Shown in pieces: positions 41,274 to 51,465 of a stretch of 64,000 nt of DNA. The notes under the pieces were generated by a model. That model had not been told where the DNA came from. It did not search any database and saw nothing but the letters and a program-made list of their open reading frames with translations. The stretch lies in contig JAPTHR010000005.1 of assembly GCA_029228645.1 (NCBI GenBank), forward strand, positions 62,020 through 126,019. The letters run 5' to 3'. Source of the DNA: Gammaproteobacteria bacterium Milos-ODIII6. Its GTDB lineage: Bacteria; Pseudomonadota; Gammaproteobacteria; Chromatiales; Chromatiaceae. The position numbers and the translations under genes are program-made. Numbering within the stretch: the stretch's first letter is position 1; the number at the start of each line of letters is the position of its first letter.

Positions 41274-41702
41274 ATGGAAAGCGCACTCGTCGTCATACAC
41301 CTGCTGCTTGCGATCGCCCTGGTGGCGCTGGTGCTGATTCAGCACGGCAAGGGGGCGGACATGGGTGCGGCCTTTGGCTCCGGCGCCTCTGCCACGGTGT
41401 TCGGTTCGGCAGGTGCGGGCAATTTCCTCAGCCGTGCCACCGCCGTCATAGCGACTTTGTTTTTCGTCACGAGCCTGGCGCTGGCCTATTTCGCGATGAA
41501 CACCGGGGGTGAGGCGTCCCTGATACAGGCCGAGCAGGTCGCACCGGCTGTGTCGGGTGAGGAGTTGGCGCCAAGCGGGGATGTCCCGATACCAATGGAG
41601 CAGGGGCTGCCGGCGGATGCGCTCGACAGCGACGTGCCGGTCCTGCCCGGTGACGCGGGTGGCCCGAGCGGTAGCGACGTGCCATCCTTGCCGTCCAATT
41701 GA
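41274..41702 (+). CDS. secG: Preprotein translocase subunit SecG
   Basis: Auxiliary subunit of the SecYEG channel. The 142-residue protein has two membrane spans (about 4-22 and 55-73) joined by the conserved loop [20 protein letters not shown]. It carries an unusually long, acidic, Pro-rich C-terminal tail of about 65 residues compared with E. coli SecG (110 residues). It follows tpiA by 24 bp and precedes tRNA-Leu by 19 bp. Confidence 0.94.
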   Translation: MESALVVIHLLLAIALVALVLIQHGKGADMGAAFGSGASATVFGSAGAGNFLSRATAVIATLFFVTSLALAYFAMNTGGEASLIQAEQVAPAVSGEELAPSGDVPIPMEQGLPADALDSDVPVLPGDAGGPSGSDVPSLPSN

Positions 41703-41721
41703 TCTGAAGATGAGTTTTTTT

Positions 41722-41806
41722 GCCGAAGTGGTGGAATTGGTAGACACGCTATCTTGAGGGGGTAGTGGCGAGAGCCGTGCCGGTTCGAGTCCGGCCTTCG
41801 GCACCA
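41722..41806 (+). tRNA. tRNA-Leu (anticodon GAG)
   Basis: An 85-nt class II tRNA with acceptor arm GCCGAAG paired to CTTCGGC, encoded CCA end, T arm CCGGTTCGAGTCCGG and a long variable arm GTGGCGAGAGCC. The anticodon stem CTATC/GGTAG encloses loop TTGAGGG, giving anticodon GAG at 41756-41758. It sits between secG and nuoA, as in many gammaproteobacteria. Confidence 0.96.
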
Positions 41807-41811
41807 TATCG

Positions 41812-41847
41812 AACGGTATCATCCCCAGTCGGTGATACCGTTTTTTT
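41812..41847 (+). terminator. Rho-independent terminator after tRNA-Leu
   Basis: CGGTATCA and TGATACCG form a perfect 8-bp stem around an 11-base loop, followed by seven T. It lies 7 bp past the tRNA CCA end and separates tpiA-secG-tRNA from the nuo operon. Confidence 0.93.
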
Positions 41848-41896
41848 ATGTCTGCTAAAATCTTATTAAATCAACAAGTTAAGCTGTTCGCCCTGT

Positions 41897-41925
41897 TTGA
41901 CACAGGCGGGGGCGACGGTTATCCT
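41897..41925 (+). promoter_or_regulatory. Sigma70-type promoter for the nuo operon
   Basis: A consensus -35 TTGACA (41897-41902), a 17-bp spacer and TATCCT (41920-41925) lie about 60 bp ahead of nuoA, directly after the tRNA-Leu terminator. This is the best-looking promoter in the window for the 14-gene operon. Confidence 0.65.
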
Positions 41926-41983
41926 CTGGCGCGCCTGAATCGCATATACAAAAGCTAGCTTGCACCCTCGGGGGCTCGGTCTC

Positions 41984-42340
41984 ATGCTGGAAAACTATTT
42001 CCCTGTCCTCGTCTTCCTCGCCGTAGGCCTGTTCGTCGGTGTGGCGGCGATCGGAATCGGGTTTGTCCTCTCCCCGAACCGGCCGGACAGCGAAAAGCTC
42101 TCCCCTTACGAGTGTGGTTTCGAGGCCTTTGAGGATTCGCGCATGAAGTTCGACGTGCGCTACTACCTCGTGGCCATCCTGTTCATCATTTTCGACCTCG
42201 AGATCGCCTTCCTCTTTCCCTGGGCCGTTGTGCTCGATCAGGTGGGCATGGTGGGCTTCTGGGCAATGATGTTGTTCCTCGGGGTGCTGGTGGTCGGTTT
42301 CATCTACGAATGGAAAAAGGGGGCGCTCGAATGGGAGTAG
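41984..42340 (+). CDS. nuoA: NADH-quinone oxidoreductase subunit A
   Basis: Membrane subunit near the quinone site of complex I. The 118-residue protein has three membrane helices and the family motif [20 protein letters not shown], with [11 protein letters not shown] later. The start [15 protein letters not shown] is used. It opens the nuo operon and overlaps nuoB by 10 bp. Confidence 0.96.
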   Translation: MLENYFPVLVFLAVGLFVGVAAIGIGFVLSPNRPDSEKLSPYECGFEAFEDSRMKFDVRYYLVAILFIIFDLEIAFLFPWAVVLDQVGMVGFWAMMLFLGVLVVGFIYEWKKGALEWE

Positions 42341-42807
42341 AAGGCGTTCTGCAACAGGGGTTTGTCACTACCACGGCGGACAAACTCATCAATTGGGCCC
42401 GAACCGGGTCGATGTGGCCGATGACCTTCGGCCTGGCCTGCTGCGCGGTTGAAATGATGCATGCGGCCGCGTCGCGTTACGACATGGACCGGTTTGGCAT
42501 CATCTTCAGACCCAGCCCCCGTCAATCCGACGTGATGATCGTTGCCGGGACGCTGGTCAACAAGATGGCGCCCGCTCTGCGGAAGGTCTACGACCAGATG
42601 GCCGAGCCGCGCTGGGTCATTTCCATGGGCTCCTGCGCCAACGGTGGCGGCTACTACCACTATTCCTACGCGGTGGTGCGCGGTTGCGACCGCGTGGTGC
42701 CGGTCGATATCTATGTCCCCGGCTGTCCGCCGACCGCGGAAGCCCTGCTGTACGGCGTGATTCAGCTACAGAACAAGATTCGCCGCACCAACACGATCGC
42801 TCGTTGA
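42331..42807 (+). CDS. nuoB: NADH-quinone oxidoreductase subunit B
   Basis: Peripheral-arm subunit that carries cluster N2, the last iron-sulfur centre before quinone. The 158-residue protein has the expected cysteines: the adjacent pair Cys37-Cys38 in [10 protein letters not shown], Cys102 in [11 protein letters not shown], and Cys132 in [13 protein letters not shown]. The start [11 protein letters not shown] overlaps the end of nuoA. Confidence 0.97.
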   Translation: MGVEGVLQQGFVTTTADKLINWARTGSMWPMTFGLACCAVEMMHAAASRYDMDRFGIIFRPSPRQSDVMIVAGTLVNKMAPALRKVYDQMAEPRWVISMGSCANGGGYYHYSYAVVRGCDRVVPVDIYVPGCPPTAEALLYGVIQLQNKIRRTNTIAR

Positions 42808-42835
42808 GTGGCAAACAAAAGAGACGCCCAGGTTA

Positions 42836-43543
42836 ATGACTCCGGAAGAACGACTGGAAGAATTGGACGAAGCCCTCGAGGAACTGCTTGAGGACTTCGA
42901 GGGGTGCTCCCGCGAGACCGCGCGGGGGGAGCTGACACTGACTGTTCCCCGCGAGAACCTGCTTGCGGTGATGCAGTTGTTGCGCAGCAGTACCCCGGTC
43001 GCGATGGAGCAGTGTGTCGACGTCTGCGGCGTCGACTATGCCGATTACGGCCTGTCCGAGTGGGTCACCCGGGACGCGGCCAATGCGGGTTTCGAGCGTG
43101 GCGTGGAGCGCGGAGAGCGCCCGGAGGCGGCGCCGGAAAATCGATTCGGCGTCGTTTATCACCTTCTCTCGCACACCCACAACGTGCGCATGCGGGTGAA
43201 GACTTTTCTCGATGCGGACAACCCGGTGGTCGACTCGGTCGTGGATATCTGGTCCTCCGCGAACTGGTTCGAACGCGAAGCCTTCGATCTCTATGGAATC
43301 CTGTTTGCCGGACATCCGGACCTGCGTCGGCTACTCACCGACTACGGCTTTATCGGCCATCCCTTCCGCAAGGATTTTCCGCTGATCGGGGACGTCGAGA
43401 TGCGCTACGACCCGGAACAGGGTCGGGTCGTATACGAGCCCGTCAGTATCGAGCCGCGTACCCTGGTGCCGCGCGTGATCCGTGACGACATGCGTTACGA
43501 GTCGGGCTGGAAACCCGAGCAGCCTGAAACAGAGGTGGACTGA
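42836..43543 (+). CDS. nuoC: NADH-quinone oxidoreductase subunit C
   Basis: The 30-kDa subunit of the peripheral arm. The 235-residue protein has the signature [20 protein letters not shown] followed by [20 protein letters not shown]. It is separate from NuoD, unlike the fused NuoCD of E. coli. The acidic N terminus ([20 protein letters not shown]) is weakly conserved in the family. Confidence 0.96.
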   Translation: MTPEERLEELDEALEELLEDFEGCSRETARGELTLTVPRENLLAVMQLLRSSTPVAMEQCVDVCGVDYADYGLSEWVTRDAANAGFERGVERGERPEAAPENRFGVVYHLLSHTHNVRMRVKTFLDADNPVVDSVVDIWSSANWFEREAFDLYGILFAGHPDLRRLLTDYGFIGHPFRKDFPLIGDVEMRYDPEQGRVVYEPVSIEPRTLVPRVIRDDMRYESGWKPEQPETEVD

Positions 43544-43546
43544 AGC

Positions 43547-44800
43547 ATGTCCGAGATTCGCAACTACACCCTCAATTTCGGGCCCCAGCATCCCGCGGCG
43601 CACGGGGTATTGCGTCTGGTCCTGGAGATGGACGGAGAGGTGATCGAGCGCGCCGACCCGCACGTTGGACTGCTGCACCGCGGTACCGAGAAGCTGGCGG
43701 AGAGCAAGCCTTACAACCAGTCTATCGGTTACATGGACCGCCTCGATTATGTGTCCATGATGTGCAACGAGCACGGGTACGTGCGCGCGATCGAGAAATT
43801 GCTCGATATCCAGGCGCCGGAACGTGCGCAGTACATCCGCACCATGTTCGACGAGATCACCCGCATCCTCAACCACCTGATGTGGCTGGGCACCCACGCG
43901 ATCGATGTCGGCGCCATGACCATGTTCCTGTACTGCTTCCGGGAGCGTGAGGACCTCATGGACTGCTACGAGGCGGTGTCCGGTGCGCGCATGCATGCCA
44001 CCTACTATCGTCCCGGCGGGGTTTACCGTGACCTGCCCGACCAGATGCCACGCTTCGAGGCCGGGCGCTTCTGCAGCGAGAAGGACGCGCAGCGGCGAAA
44101 CCGGGCGCGTGAAGGCTCGCTACTCGACTTCATCGAAGATTTCGTGGCGCGCTTCCCGAAACTGGTTGACGAGTACGAAACACTGCTGACCGACAATCGC
44201 ATCTGGAAACAGCGCACTGTCGGAATCGGCGTGGTGTCCCCGGAGCGCGCCCGCCAGCTCGGCTTCAGTGGTCCGATGCTGCGTGGCTCGGGTGTCGCCT
44301 GGGATCTGCGCAAGAAACAGCCTTATGCGGCCTATCGCGAAGTGGACTTCGATATCCCGATCGGGACCAACGGGGACTGCTACGACCGCTACCTGGTGCG
44401 CGTCGAGGAGTTGCGCCAGTCCACCCGGATCATTGCCCAGTGCGCGCGGTGGCTGCGCGAAAATCCCGGGCCTGTGATGATCGACGATCACAAGATCGCA
44501 CCGCCGAAGCGTGTCGACATGAAGGACGACATGGAGGCCCTGATCCATCACTTCAAGCTGTTCACCGAGGGGTATTGCCCCCCCGAAGGCGAAGTCTATG
44601 CGGCCGTCGAGGCGCCGAAAGGGGAGTTCGGTTGTTACATCGTGTCGGATGGCGCCAACAAGCCGTACCGGCTCAAGGTCCGGGCACCGGGTTTCGCGCA
44701 TATTTCCGCGATGAACGAGATGGCCAAGGGCCACATGCTGGCCGACGTGGTGGCGATCATCGGCACCATGGATATCGTGTTTGGAGAGATCGACCGGTGA
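43547..44800 (+). CDS. nuoD: NADH-quinone oxidoreductase subunit D
   Basis: The 49-kDa subunit that forms the quinone-binding cavity with NuoB. The 417-residue protein starts [20 protein letters not shown], contains [10 protein letters not shown] and the [11 protein letters not shown] segment, and ends GEIDR as expected. It begins 3 bp after nuoC. Confidence 0.97.
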   Translation: MSEIRNYTLNFGPQHPAAHGVLRLVLEMDGEVIERADPHVGLLHRGTEKLAESKPYNQSIGYMDRLDYVSMMCNEHGYVRAIEKLLDIQAPERAQYIRTMFDEITRILNHLMWLGTHAIDVGAMTMFLYCFREREDLMDCYEAVSGARMHATYYRPGGVYRDLPDQMPRFEAGRFCSEKDAQRRNRAREGSLLDFIEDFVARFPKLVDEYETLLTDNRIWKQRTVGIGVVSPERARQLGFSGPMLRGSGVAWDLRKKQPYAAYREVDFDIPIGTNGDCYDRYLVRVEELRQSTRIIAQCARWLRENPGPVMIDDHKIAPPKRVDMKDDMEALIHHFKLFTEGYCPPEGEVYAAVEAPKGEFGCYIVSDGANKPYRLKVRAPGFAHISAMNEMAKGHMLADVVAIIGTMDIVFGEIDR

Positions 44801-44831
44801 GTAACACGGACCGATTCACGGAGTCTGATTC

Positions 44832-45362
44832 ATGAGCCTGCGTATTGAACCCATGCAACGGGTACAGAAGGCGGAGAACAAGGATGAACTCCTGACCCCC
44901 GAGATTCGAGCGGATATCGATGCATGGATCGCGAAGTACCCCGAGGAGTGGAAACAGTCCGCGTGCATGGCGGCTTTGAGCATTGTTCAGGATGCCAATG
45001 GCGGCAGTCTGACCACCGCGCTGATGGATCAGGTCGCGGATTACCTGGATATGCCGCCGATCGCGGTTTACGAGGTCGCGACCTTCTACTCCATGTACGA
45101 GCACAAGCCGGTGGGCCGGCACAAGATCTGTCTCTGCACCAATGTCTCCTGCATGATCAATGGCTCCGACGACATCTATGAGCATCTGCGGACCCGTCTT
45201 GGCATTGGCTTTGGCGAGGTCACAACGGATGGGCGATTCAGCCTCAAGGAGGTCGAGTGCCTGGGTGCTTGCGGTGGCGCCCCGATGATGCAAATCGGGC
45301 ACAACTATTACGAGAACCTGACGCTGACCCTGGTGGATCAGATTCTGGATGGACTGGAGTGA
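44832..45362 (+). CDS. nuoE: NADH-quinone oxidoreductase subunit E
   Basis: The 24-kDa subunit of the NADH-input module with the [2Fe-2S] cluster N1a. The 176-residue protein has the four ligands Cys102, Cys107, Cys143 and Cys147 (CTNVSC and ECLGAC), after the helical YYEVATFYS-like segment VYEVATFYSMYEHKP. Confidence 0.96.
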   Translation: MSLRIEPMQRVQKAENKDELLTPEIRADIDAWIAKYPEEWKQSACMAALSIVQDANGGSLTTALMDQVADYLDMPPIAVYEVATFYSMYEHKPVGRHKICLCTNVSCMINGSDDIYEHLRTRLGIGFGEVTTDGRFSLKEVECLGACGGAPMMQIGHNYYENLTLTLVDQILDGLE

Positions 45363-45365
45363 GTC

Positions 45366-46631
45366 ATGGCGAATGAAGTCTGCTTCAGAACCCTGCACAA
45401 AGACCGGCCATGGCGGCTCGACACCTATGTCGCGGAAGGCGGCTACGAGGCCCTGAAGAAGATCCTCAGTGAAGGGATCGGACAGGATCAGATCATTGAC
45501 ATGGTCAAAGGGTCCGGGCTGCGTGGTCGTGGTGGAGCGGGATTCCCGACCGGTTTGAAGTGGAGTTTCATCAATCGTACCGCCCCTGGCGAGAAGTACG
45601 TGGTGTGTAATTCGGACGAGGGTGAACCGGGGACTTTCAAGGACCGCGACATCCTGCGCTACAACCCGCACGCATTGATCGAAGGCATGATCATTGCCGG
45701 CTACGCGATCGGCGGGGAGACGGGATACAACTACATCCGCGGGGAGTTCTGGGAGCCCTACGAGCGCTTCGAGGCGGCACTTTCCGAGGCGCGTGAGGCA
45801 GGCTTGCTCGGTGAGAACATTCTGGGTTCCGGCTTCAACTTCGAGCTCCACACCCACCTTGGTGGAGGGGCCTATATTTGCGGCGAAGAGACCGCGTTGC
45901 TGGAGTCGATTGAGGGCAAAAAGGGGCAGCCACGCTTCAAGCCGCCTTTTCCCGCGCTGTTCGGCCTGTATGGCCGCCCGACCGTGATCAACAACACGGA
46001 AACACTGGCCTCGATACCCGACATCATCCGCCTGGGAGCGGATTGGTTCCGCGAACTTGGGGTTGAGAACAGTGGCGGCTGCAAGCTGTTCTCCGTTTCC
46101 GGAAACGTCAATCGCCCGGGTAACTTCGAGGTGCCCATGGGAACCCCGTTTGCCGAGTTGCTGGAGATGGCGGGCGGTATGCGCGACGGGCGCAGCCTCA
46201 AAGCGGTTATCCCGGGCGGGTCCTCGGCGCCGGTGCTGCCCGGCGAGGTCATGATGGATCTGCGCATGGATTACGACAGTATCCAGCAGGCTGGATCGAT
46301 GCTCGGCTCGGGCGCGGTGATTGTGATGGACGACAGCAACTGCATGGTCAAGGTGCTGGATCGGATCTCCTACTTCTACTTCGAGGAGTCCTGTGGCCAA
46401 TGCACCCCTTGCCGCGAGGGGACTGGCTGGATGCACCGCGTGGTCCATCGCATCGAAAAGGGCCAGGGCCGCCCGGAGGATCTGGATCTTCTGGATGATG
46501 TCGCGAACAAGATCATGGGTCGCACCATCTGCGCGCTGGGCGACGCGGCGGCGATGCCGGTGGCGAGCTTCGTGCAGCATTTCCGTGATGAGTTCCAGTA
46601 CCACATCGACCACAAGAAGTGCATGGTGTAA
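45366..46631 (+). CDS. nuoF: NADH-quinone oxidoreductase subunit F
   Basis: The 51-kDa subunit that binds NADH, FMN and [4Fe-4S] cluster N3. The 421-residue protein has the nucleotide loop [16 protein letters not shown], the FMN-site [16 protein letters not shown], and cluster ligands [12 protein letters not shown] near residue 342. It starts 3 bp after nuoE; nuoG begins 5 bp after it. Confidence 0.97.
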   Translation: MANEVCFRTLHKDRPWRLDTYVAEGGYEALKKILSEGIGQDQIIDMVKGSGLRGRGGAGFPTGLKWSFINRTAPGEKYVVCNSDEGEPGTFKDRDILRYNPHALIEGMIIAGYAIGGETGYNYIRGEFWEPYERFEAALSEAREAGLLGENILGSGFNFELHTHLGGGAYICGEETALLESIEGKKGQPRFKPPFPALFGLYGRPTVINNTETLASIPDIIRLGADWFRELGVENSGGCKLFSVSGNVNRPGNFEVPMGTPFAELLEMAGGMRDGRSLKAVIPGGSSAPVLPGEVMMDLRMDYDSIQQAGSMLGSGAVIVMDDSNCMVKVLDRISYFYFEESCGQCTPCREGTGWMHRVVHRIEKGQGRPEDLDLLDDVANKIMGRTICALGDAAAMPVASFVQHFRDEFQYHIDHKKCMV

Positions 46632-46636
46632 CCGGC

Positions 46637-48967
46637 ATGACGGACGAAACGATTACGATCGAGGTGGATGGCTGCTCGCTGGAGGCGAAAGCGGGGCAGA
46701 TGTTGATCGAGGTGACCGACGCCGCGGGTATATCCGTACCGCGGTTCTGCTATCACAAGCACCTTTCGATTGCCGCCAACTGCCGCATGTGTCTGGTGGA
46801 GGTGGAAAAAGCACCCAAACCGCTGCCTGCCTGCGCCACGCCGGTAGCCGACGGGATGAAGGTCTTCACCCGTTCGCCGCTCGCTCGTGCCGCGCAGAAG
46901 GGCACCATGGAGTTCCTGCTCATCAATCACCCGCTGGACTGTCCGATCTGTGACCAGGGTGGCGAATGCGAATTGCAGGACGTGGCGGTCGGCTATGGTG
47001 GCGATGTGTCGCGTTACACCGAAGCCAAGCGAGTCGTCCGGGACGAGGATATCGGCCCCCTGATCGCAACCGACATGACCCGCTGCATTCACTGCACGCG
47101 TTGTGTGCGTTTTGGTGGGGAGATCGCGGGCCTGCGCGAACTCGGGGCCACCGGCCGGGGCGAGCATATGCGCATCGGCGTGTTCGTCGAACAGGCGCTG
47201 AATTCAGAACTGTCGGGCAACGTGATCGACCTGTGCCCGGTCGGGGCGTTGACCTCCAAGCCATTCCGCTTTGCCGCGCGTTCCTGGGAGTTGATCCAGC
47301 AGGACGGCATAGCGCCGCACGACGGGGTTGGCAGCAACGTGCGTCTGCATGTACGCAGAAACGAAGTCATGCGGGTGGTGCCGAAGGAAAACGACGCCGT
47401 CAACCAGACCTGGATCTCTGACCGCGACCGGTTTTCCTACCAGGGGCTACAGACCGACGATCGTCTTGAAGTGCCCATGCTGCGCGAGAACGGCAGGCTG
47501 CGCGAGGCGGACTGGGACGAGGCGCTGCAGGCCGCTGCGAGGATCCTGCTGGATACGCCCGAGGGGAACCTGGGTACCCTGGTCTCGCCGAGTGCCACCC
47601 TCGAGGAACTGTTCCTGGCCGGCAAGCTGACGCGCGCCCTGGGCAGCGACAGCATCGACCACCGCCTGCGGCAGCAGGATTTCCGCGGGGACGTCGCTGA
47701 CCCGGCAATGCCCTGGCTGGGGCGCCGTTTCGCAGATATCGAGAACAACGAGGCGACCCTGATCGTCGGTTCCTGGCTGCGCAAGGATCAGCCCCTCCTC
47801 AACCTGCGCGTCAGGCAATCCGTGCTGAACGGCGGCGTCGCCATGGCGATCAACCCGGCCGACCTCGACTTCAACTACGACCTCGATGTGGACGTGGTAT
47901 GCAAGCCTTCCGAGATGGTGCAGGAACTCGCCGGTGTGGCCGCCGCCCTGGGTGCTTCGACGGAAGGGATCGCGGTCACGCCCGATGAGGCGCACAAAAC
48001 GGCCGCCAGGCTGCTGCAGCAGGCAGGTAAAGGCATGGTCCTGCTTGGCAGCGCGGCGCTGATGCACCCCGATTACGCCCTGTTGCGTCGCCTGGCAGCG
48101 AATATTGCGCGGGCCGCTGGTATCGAATGGGGTTCGACCGGCTTTGGGGCCAATGACACCGGCGCCTGGCTGGCGGGGGCGGTGCCGCATCGCCGCGCGG
48201 ACGGATCAGCGGGGCAGGGCAAGGACGCCAAGTCCATGCTGGATGGCCCCAGCGAAACCCTGCTGCTTCTCGGCTGCGAACCCGATGCGGATTTTGCGGA
48301 TCCGCAGCGAACCGCGGGCGCCCTTGGCAGCGCTAAGGTGATTGCCTTGAGCAGTTATCGCTCGGATGCGCTCCTGGCGGCTGCGGATGTTGTTCTGCCG
48401 GTCGCCACGTTTGCCGAAACCTCCGGTACCCTGGTCAATCTGCAGGGTGACGTGCAGAGCTTCGTGGCCGCCATAACGCCTCCAGGGGAAGCCCGTCCCG
48501 CATGGAAGGTGCTGCGCGTGCTTGGCAATCTGGTCGATGCGGATGGCTTCGAACACAACAGCAGCACCGAAGTTCGCGATGAACTCCTGCAGTTGCGTGG
48601 CCAGATCCAACCCGACAACACCCTTGGCGAGTCGGCTGAATGCCCGCAGGGTTTCCTGCCGGCTGGTCTGCAAAGGATTGGCGGCATCCCGATGTACGGG
48701 CTGGACGCGATCACTCGCCGGGCGGCGGCGCTGCAGGCGACCCCGGACGCCTGGGATGGCACTCTTCGTCTGAATGCAGCGACGGCGGCCGGCCACTCGA
48801 TCGAGCCTGGTGGGCGGGTCAGACTGGTGCAGGACGGCTTGAGCGTGGAATTACCGGTCAGCGTGGATGAGCGCGTCCCGGATGATTGCGTGTGGTTGCC
48901 TGCGGCCGTGCAGGAGAGCGCGGGGCTTGGATGCAGCTTCGCGTCGGTCAGCGTGGAGAAGGCCTGA
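46637..48967 (+). CDS. nuoG: NADH-quinone oxidoreductase subunit G
   Basis: The 75-kDa subunit carrying several iron-sulfur clusters in the peripheral arm. The 776-residue protein has the N-terminal [2Fe-2S] ligands ([19 protein letters not shown] and PACATP), the His/Cys cluster [17 protein letters not shown], a [4Fe-4S] set in [15 protein letters not shown], and a C-terminal molybdopterin-oxidoreductase-like domain with no molybdenum function in this family. The start [12 protein letters not shown] is used; its stop overlaps nuoH by 1 bp. Confidence 0.96.
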   Translation: MTDETITIEVDGCSLEAKAGQMLIEVTDAAGISVPRFCYHKHLSIAANCRMCLVEVEKAPKPLPACATPVADGMKVFTRSPLARAAQKGTMEFLLINHPLDCPICDQGGECELQDVAVGYGGDVSRYTEAKRVVRDEDIGPLIATDMTRCIHCTRCVRFGGEIAGLRELGATGRGEHMRIGVFVEQALNSELSGNVIDLCPVGALTSKPFRFAARSWELIQQDGIAPHDGVGSNVRLHVRRNEVMRVVPKENDAVNQTWISDRDRFSYQGLQTDDRLEVPMLRENGRLREADWDEALQAAARILLDTPEGNLGTLVSPSATLEELFLAGKLTRALGSDSIDHRLRQQDFRGDVADPAMPWLGRRFADIENNEATLIVGSWLRKDQPLLNLRVRQSVLNGGVAMAINPADLDFNYDLDVDVVCKPSEMVQELAGVAAALGASTEGIAVTPDEAHKTAARLLQQAGKGMVLLGSAALMHPDYALLRRLAANIARAAGIEWGSTGFGANDTGAWLAGAVPHRRADGSAGQGKDAKSMLDGPSETLLLLGCEPDADFADPQRTAGALGSAKVIALSSYRSDALLAAADVVLPVATFAETSGTLVNLQGDVQSFVAAITPPGEARPAWKVLRVLGNLVDADGFEHNSSTEVRDELLQLRGQIQPDNTLGESAECPQGFLPAGLQRIGGIPMYGLDAITRRAAALQATPDAWDGTLRLNAATAAGHSIEPGGRVRLVQDGLSVELPVSVDERVPDDCVWLPAAVQESAGLGCSFASVSVEKA

Positions 48968-50022
48968 TGGATGGATTGATCTCATTCTGGGAGGCGCTGC
49001 CGGAGTTGGTGCGGATCATGCTCAAGATCGTCGCGATCATGTTGCCGCTGATGATCACGGTTGCCTACTACACCTATCTCGAACGCAAGGTCATCGGGCA
49101 CATGCAGGTGCGCATGGGGCCCAACCGGGTCGGCTTGTTCGGTTTCCGCCTGCTCGGTCTCGGGCAGCCGATCGCCGACGCGGTCAAGCTGATGTTCAAG
49201 GAGATCGTGATCCCGAGCGGCGCCAACAAGCTGCTGTTCCTGATCGCACCCATGATCACGATCGCGCCGGCGCTGGCCGCCTGGGCGGTCTTCCCGTTCG
49301 ACGCGGAACTGGTCCTGGCGGATATCAATGCCGGGCTTCTGTATATCCTGGCGCTGACCTCGCTCGGAGTTTACGGCGTGATCATCGCCGGCTGGGCGTC
49401 GAACTCCAAGTATGCGCTGCTCGGTGCGATGCGCTCGGCAGCCCAGATCGTCGCCTACGAGATCGCCATGGGCTTTGCCCTGGTCGGGGTGTTGGTGGCC
49501 GCGGGGAGCCTCAACCTGCGCGAGATCGTGATGGCGCAGGAGGGCAGTCTGCTGCACTGGTACTGGCTGCCGCTGCTGCCGTTGTTCCTGATCTATTTCA
49601 TTTCCGGTGTGGCCGAGACCAACCGGGCGCCTTTCGATGTGGCCGAGGGCGAATCCGAGATAGTCGCCGGTTTTCACGTCGAGTACTCAGGCATGACCTT
49701 CGCGGTGTTCTTCCTCGCCGAGTACGCCAACATGATCCTGATCTCGGCCTTGAGCGCACTCATGTTCCTCGGCGGTTGGTTGTCCCCGTTCCAGGGCACG
49801 CCGCTCGAGTCCTGGTTCGCCTGGGTCCCGGGTATCCTCTGGCTGCTGCTCAAGACTTTCATCTTCATGTTCCTGTTCCTCTGGTTCCGCGCGACTTTCC
49901 CCCGCTACCGTTACGACCAGATCATGCGTCTGGGTTGGAAGGTATTCATTCCGATCACGATCGTGTGGATCGTGGTGGTCGGGTTGATGAAGGTCAATCA
50001 GGCGCCGTGGTGGTTCAACTGA
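48967..50022 (+). CDS. nuoH: NADH-quinone oxidoreductase subunit H
   Basis: Membrane subunit at the junction of the two arms, which shapes the quinone entry channel. The 351-residue protein has eight or nine membrane helices and the conserved [20 protein letters not shown] and [20 protein letters not shown] loops. The ATG overlaps the nuoG stop (TGATG), so coupling is tight. Confidence 0.97.
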   Translation: MDGLISFWEALPELVRIMLKIVAIMLPLMITVAYYTYLERKVIGHMQVRMGPNRVGLFGFRLLGLGQPIADAVKLMFKEIVIPSGANKLLFLIAPMITIAPALAAWAVFPFDAELVLADINAGLLYILALTSLGVYGVIIAGWASNSKYALLGAMRSAAQIVAYEIAMGFALVGVLVAAGSLNLREIVMAQEGSLLHWYWLPLLPLFLIYFISGVAETNRAPFDVAEGESEIVAGFHVEYSGMTFAVFFLAEYANMILISALSALMFLGGWLSPFQGTPLESWFAWVPGILWLLLKTFIFMFLFLWFRATFPRYRYDQIMRLGWKVFIPITIVWIVVVGLMKVNQAPWWFN

Positions 50023-50040
50023 GGCCGTAGGCAGAACGAC

Positions 50041-50529
50041 ATGAACAAAATCGTCAGCTACATTCGCAGCCTTTTCCTGTTCGAACTGTTCAAGGGCCTG
50101 AGCCTGACTGGTCGCTACATGCTCACCCGTCCGTTCACTCTCGAATATCCGGAAGAAAAGGCGCCGGTGTCACCGCGTTTTCGCGGCCTGCACGCGCTGC
50201 GGCGCTATCCCAACGGCGAGGAGCGGTGTATCGCCTGCAAGCTGTGCGAGGCCGTGTGTCCAGCGCTCGCGATCACGATCGAGGCGGAACCCCGCGATGA
50301 CGGATCCCGCCGCACCACGCGTTATGACATCGACCTGTTCAAGTGCATCTACTGCGGCTTCTGCGAGGAGTCCTGTCCGGTGGACTCGATCGTGGAGACG
50401 CGTATCTACGAGTACCACTTCGAGGAGCGCGGGGAGCAGATCATGACCAAGGACAAACTGCTTGCCATCGGCGACCAGTACGAAGAACAACTCGCGGCCG
50501 ACCGCGCCGCCCAGGCCACGGTGCGCTAG
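50041..50529 (+). CDS. nuoI: NADH-quinone oxidoreductase subunit I
   Basis: The 23-kDa ferredoxin-like subunit with clusters N6a and N6b. The 162-residue protein has two complete CxxCxxCxxxCP motifs: Cys63-Cys73 in [12 protein letters not shown] and Cys102-Cys112 in [12 protein letters not shown]. Confidence 0.97.
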   Translation: MNKIVSYIRSLFLFELFKGLSLTGRYMLTRPFTLEYPEEKAPVSPRFRGLHALRRYPNGEERCIACKLCEAVCPALAITIEAEPRDDGSRRTTRYDIDLFKCIYCGFCEESCPVDSIVETRIYEYHFEERGEQIMTKDKLLAIGDQYEEQLAADRAAQATVR

Positions 50530-50544
50530 GAGAGGCGGATAGTC

Positions 50545-51150
50545 ATGAGTTTCGAGAAGTTCCTTTTTTATCTGTTCGCGGTGCTGCTGCTGGGCGCCGC
50601 CGTGATGGTGATCACACGCCGGAACCCGGTCCATTCGGTCCTTTTCCTGGTGCTGGCGTTTTTCAATGCGGCCGGGCTGTGGATGCTTGCCGAGGCGGAG
50701 TTCCTCGCAATCGCGCTGGTGCTTGTGTACGTCGGCGCGGTCATGGTGCTGTTTCTGTTCGTGGTGATGATGCTGGACATCAACGTCGCCGAGCTGCGTG
50801 CGGGTTTCGTGCGCAGTGCGCCGGTCGCATTGGTAGTGGCGGTCATCATGGCGGCGGAACTGGTGGTGGTCCTCGGACCGGCCCGTTTCGGGCTCGACAG
50901 TTACGCGGCGCCTGATCGTCATCCGGCGGACTACAACAACACCGCAGAACTCGGTCTGGCGCTGTTCACCCAGCACATCTACGCCTTCGAGATTGCCGCA
51001 GTGATCCTGCTGGTGGGGATCGTGGCCGCCATCAGTCTCACGCTGCGGCGACGGCCTGAAACCAAGTACCTCGACCCGGCCAGCCAGGTGGGCGTCAAGG
51101 CGAAAGACCGTCTCAAGATCGTCAAGATGGATCCGGAGGAAAACGCATGA
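50545..51150 (+). CDS. nuoJ: NADH-quinone oxidoreductase subunit J
   Basis: Membrane subunit with five hydrophobic helices; the 201-residue protein has the [20 protein letters not shown] segment and the [20 protein letters not shown] helix typical of NuoJ, plus a polar C-terminal tail. It overlaps nuoK by 4 bp. Confidence 0.96.
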   Translation: MSFEKFLFYLFAVLLLGAAVMVITRRNPVHSVLFLVLAFFNAAGLWMLAEAEFLAIALVLVYVGAVMVLFLFVVMMLDINVAELRAGFVRSAPVALVVAVIMAAELVVVLGPARFGLDSYAAPDRHPADYNNTAELGLALFTQHIYAFEIAAVILLVGIVAAISLTLRRRPETKYLDPASQVGVKAKDRLKIVKMDPEENA

Positions 51151-51452
51151 TCGCTCTCTCGGATTACCTCATCGTGGCCGCGATTCTTTTCTCCATCAGC
51201 GTGGCGGGCATCTTCCTCAACCGCAAGAACGTGCTCCTGCTGCTGATGTGCGTGGAACTGATGCTGCTCGCGGTGAATATCAATTTCATCGCCTTTTCGC
51301 ATTTCCTGTCCGACGTGAACGGACAGATCTTCGTCTTCTTTATTCTCACTGTGGCCGCGGCCGAGGCGGCCATCGGCCTTGCCATCCTGGTGGTGCTGTT
51401 CCGCACCCGCCGAACGATCAACGTGGCCGATCTGGATGCTCTCAAGGGCTGA
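51147..51452 (+). CDS. nuoK: NADH-quinone oxidoreductase subunit K
   Basis: Small membrane subunit of 101 residues with three helices. It shows [20 protein letters not shown], which carries the conserved membrane glutamate, and [20 protein letters not shown] with the second. Its ATG overlaps the nuoJ stop. Confidence 0.97.
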   Translation: MIALSDYLIVAAILFSISVAGIFLNRKNVLLLLMCVELMLLAVNINFIAFSHFLSDVNGQIFVFFILTVAAAEAAIGLAILVVLFRTRRTINVADLDALKG

Positions 51453-51465
51453 TGAAGGATTCGAG

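Noticed and set aside
44757-46613. A 618-codon minus-strand open frame across nuoE and nuoF
   Set aside because: Antisense to two well-identified complex I genes; no domain and no start signal. The same applies to long antisense frames over carB, leuB and nuoL.
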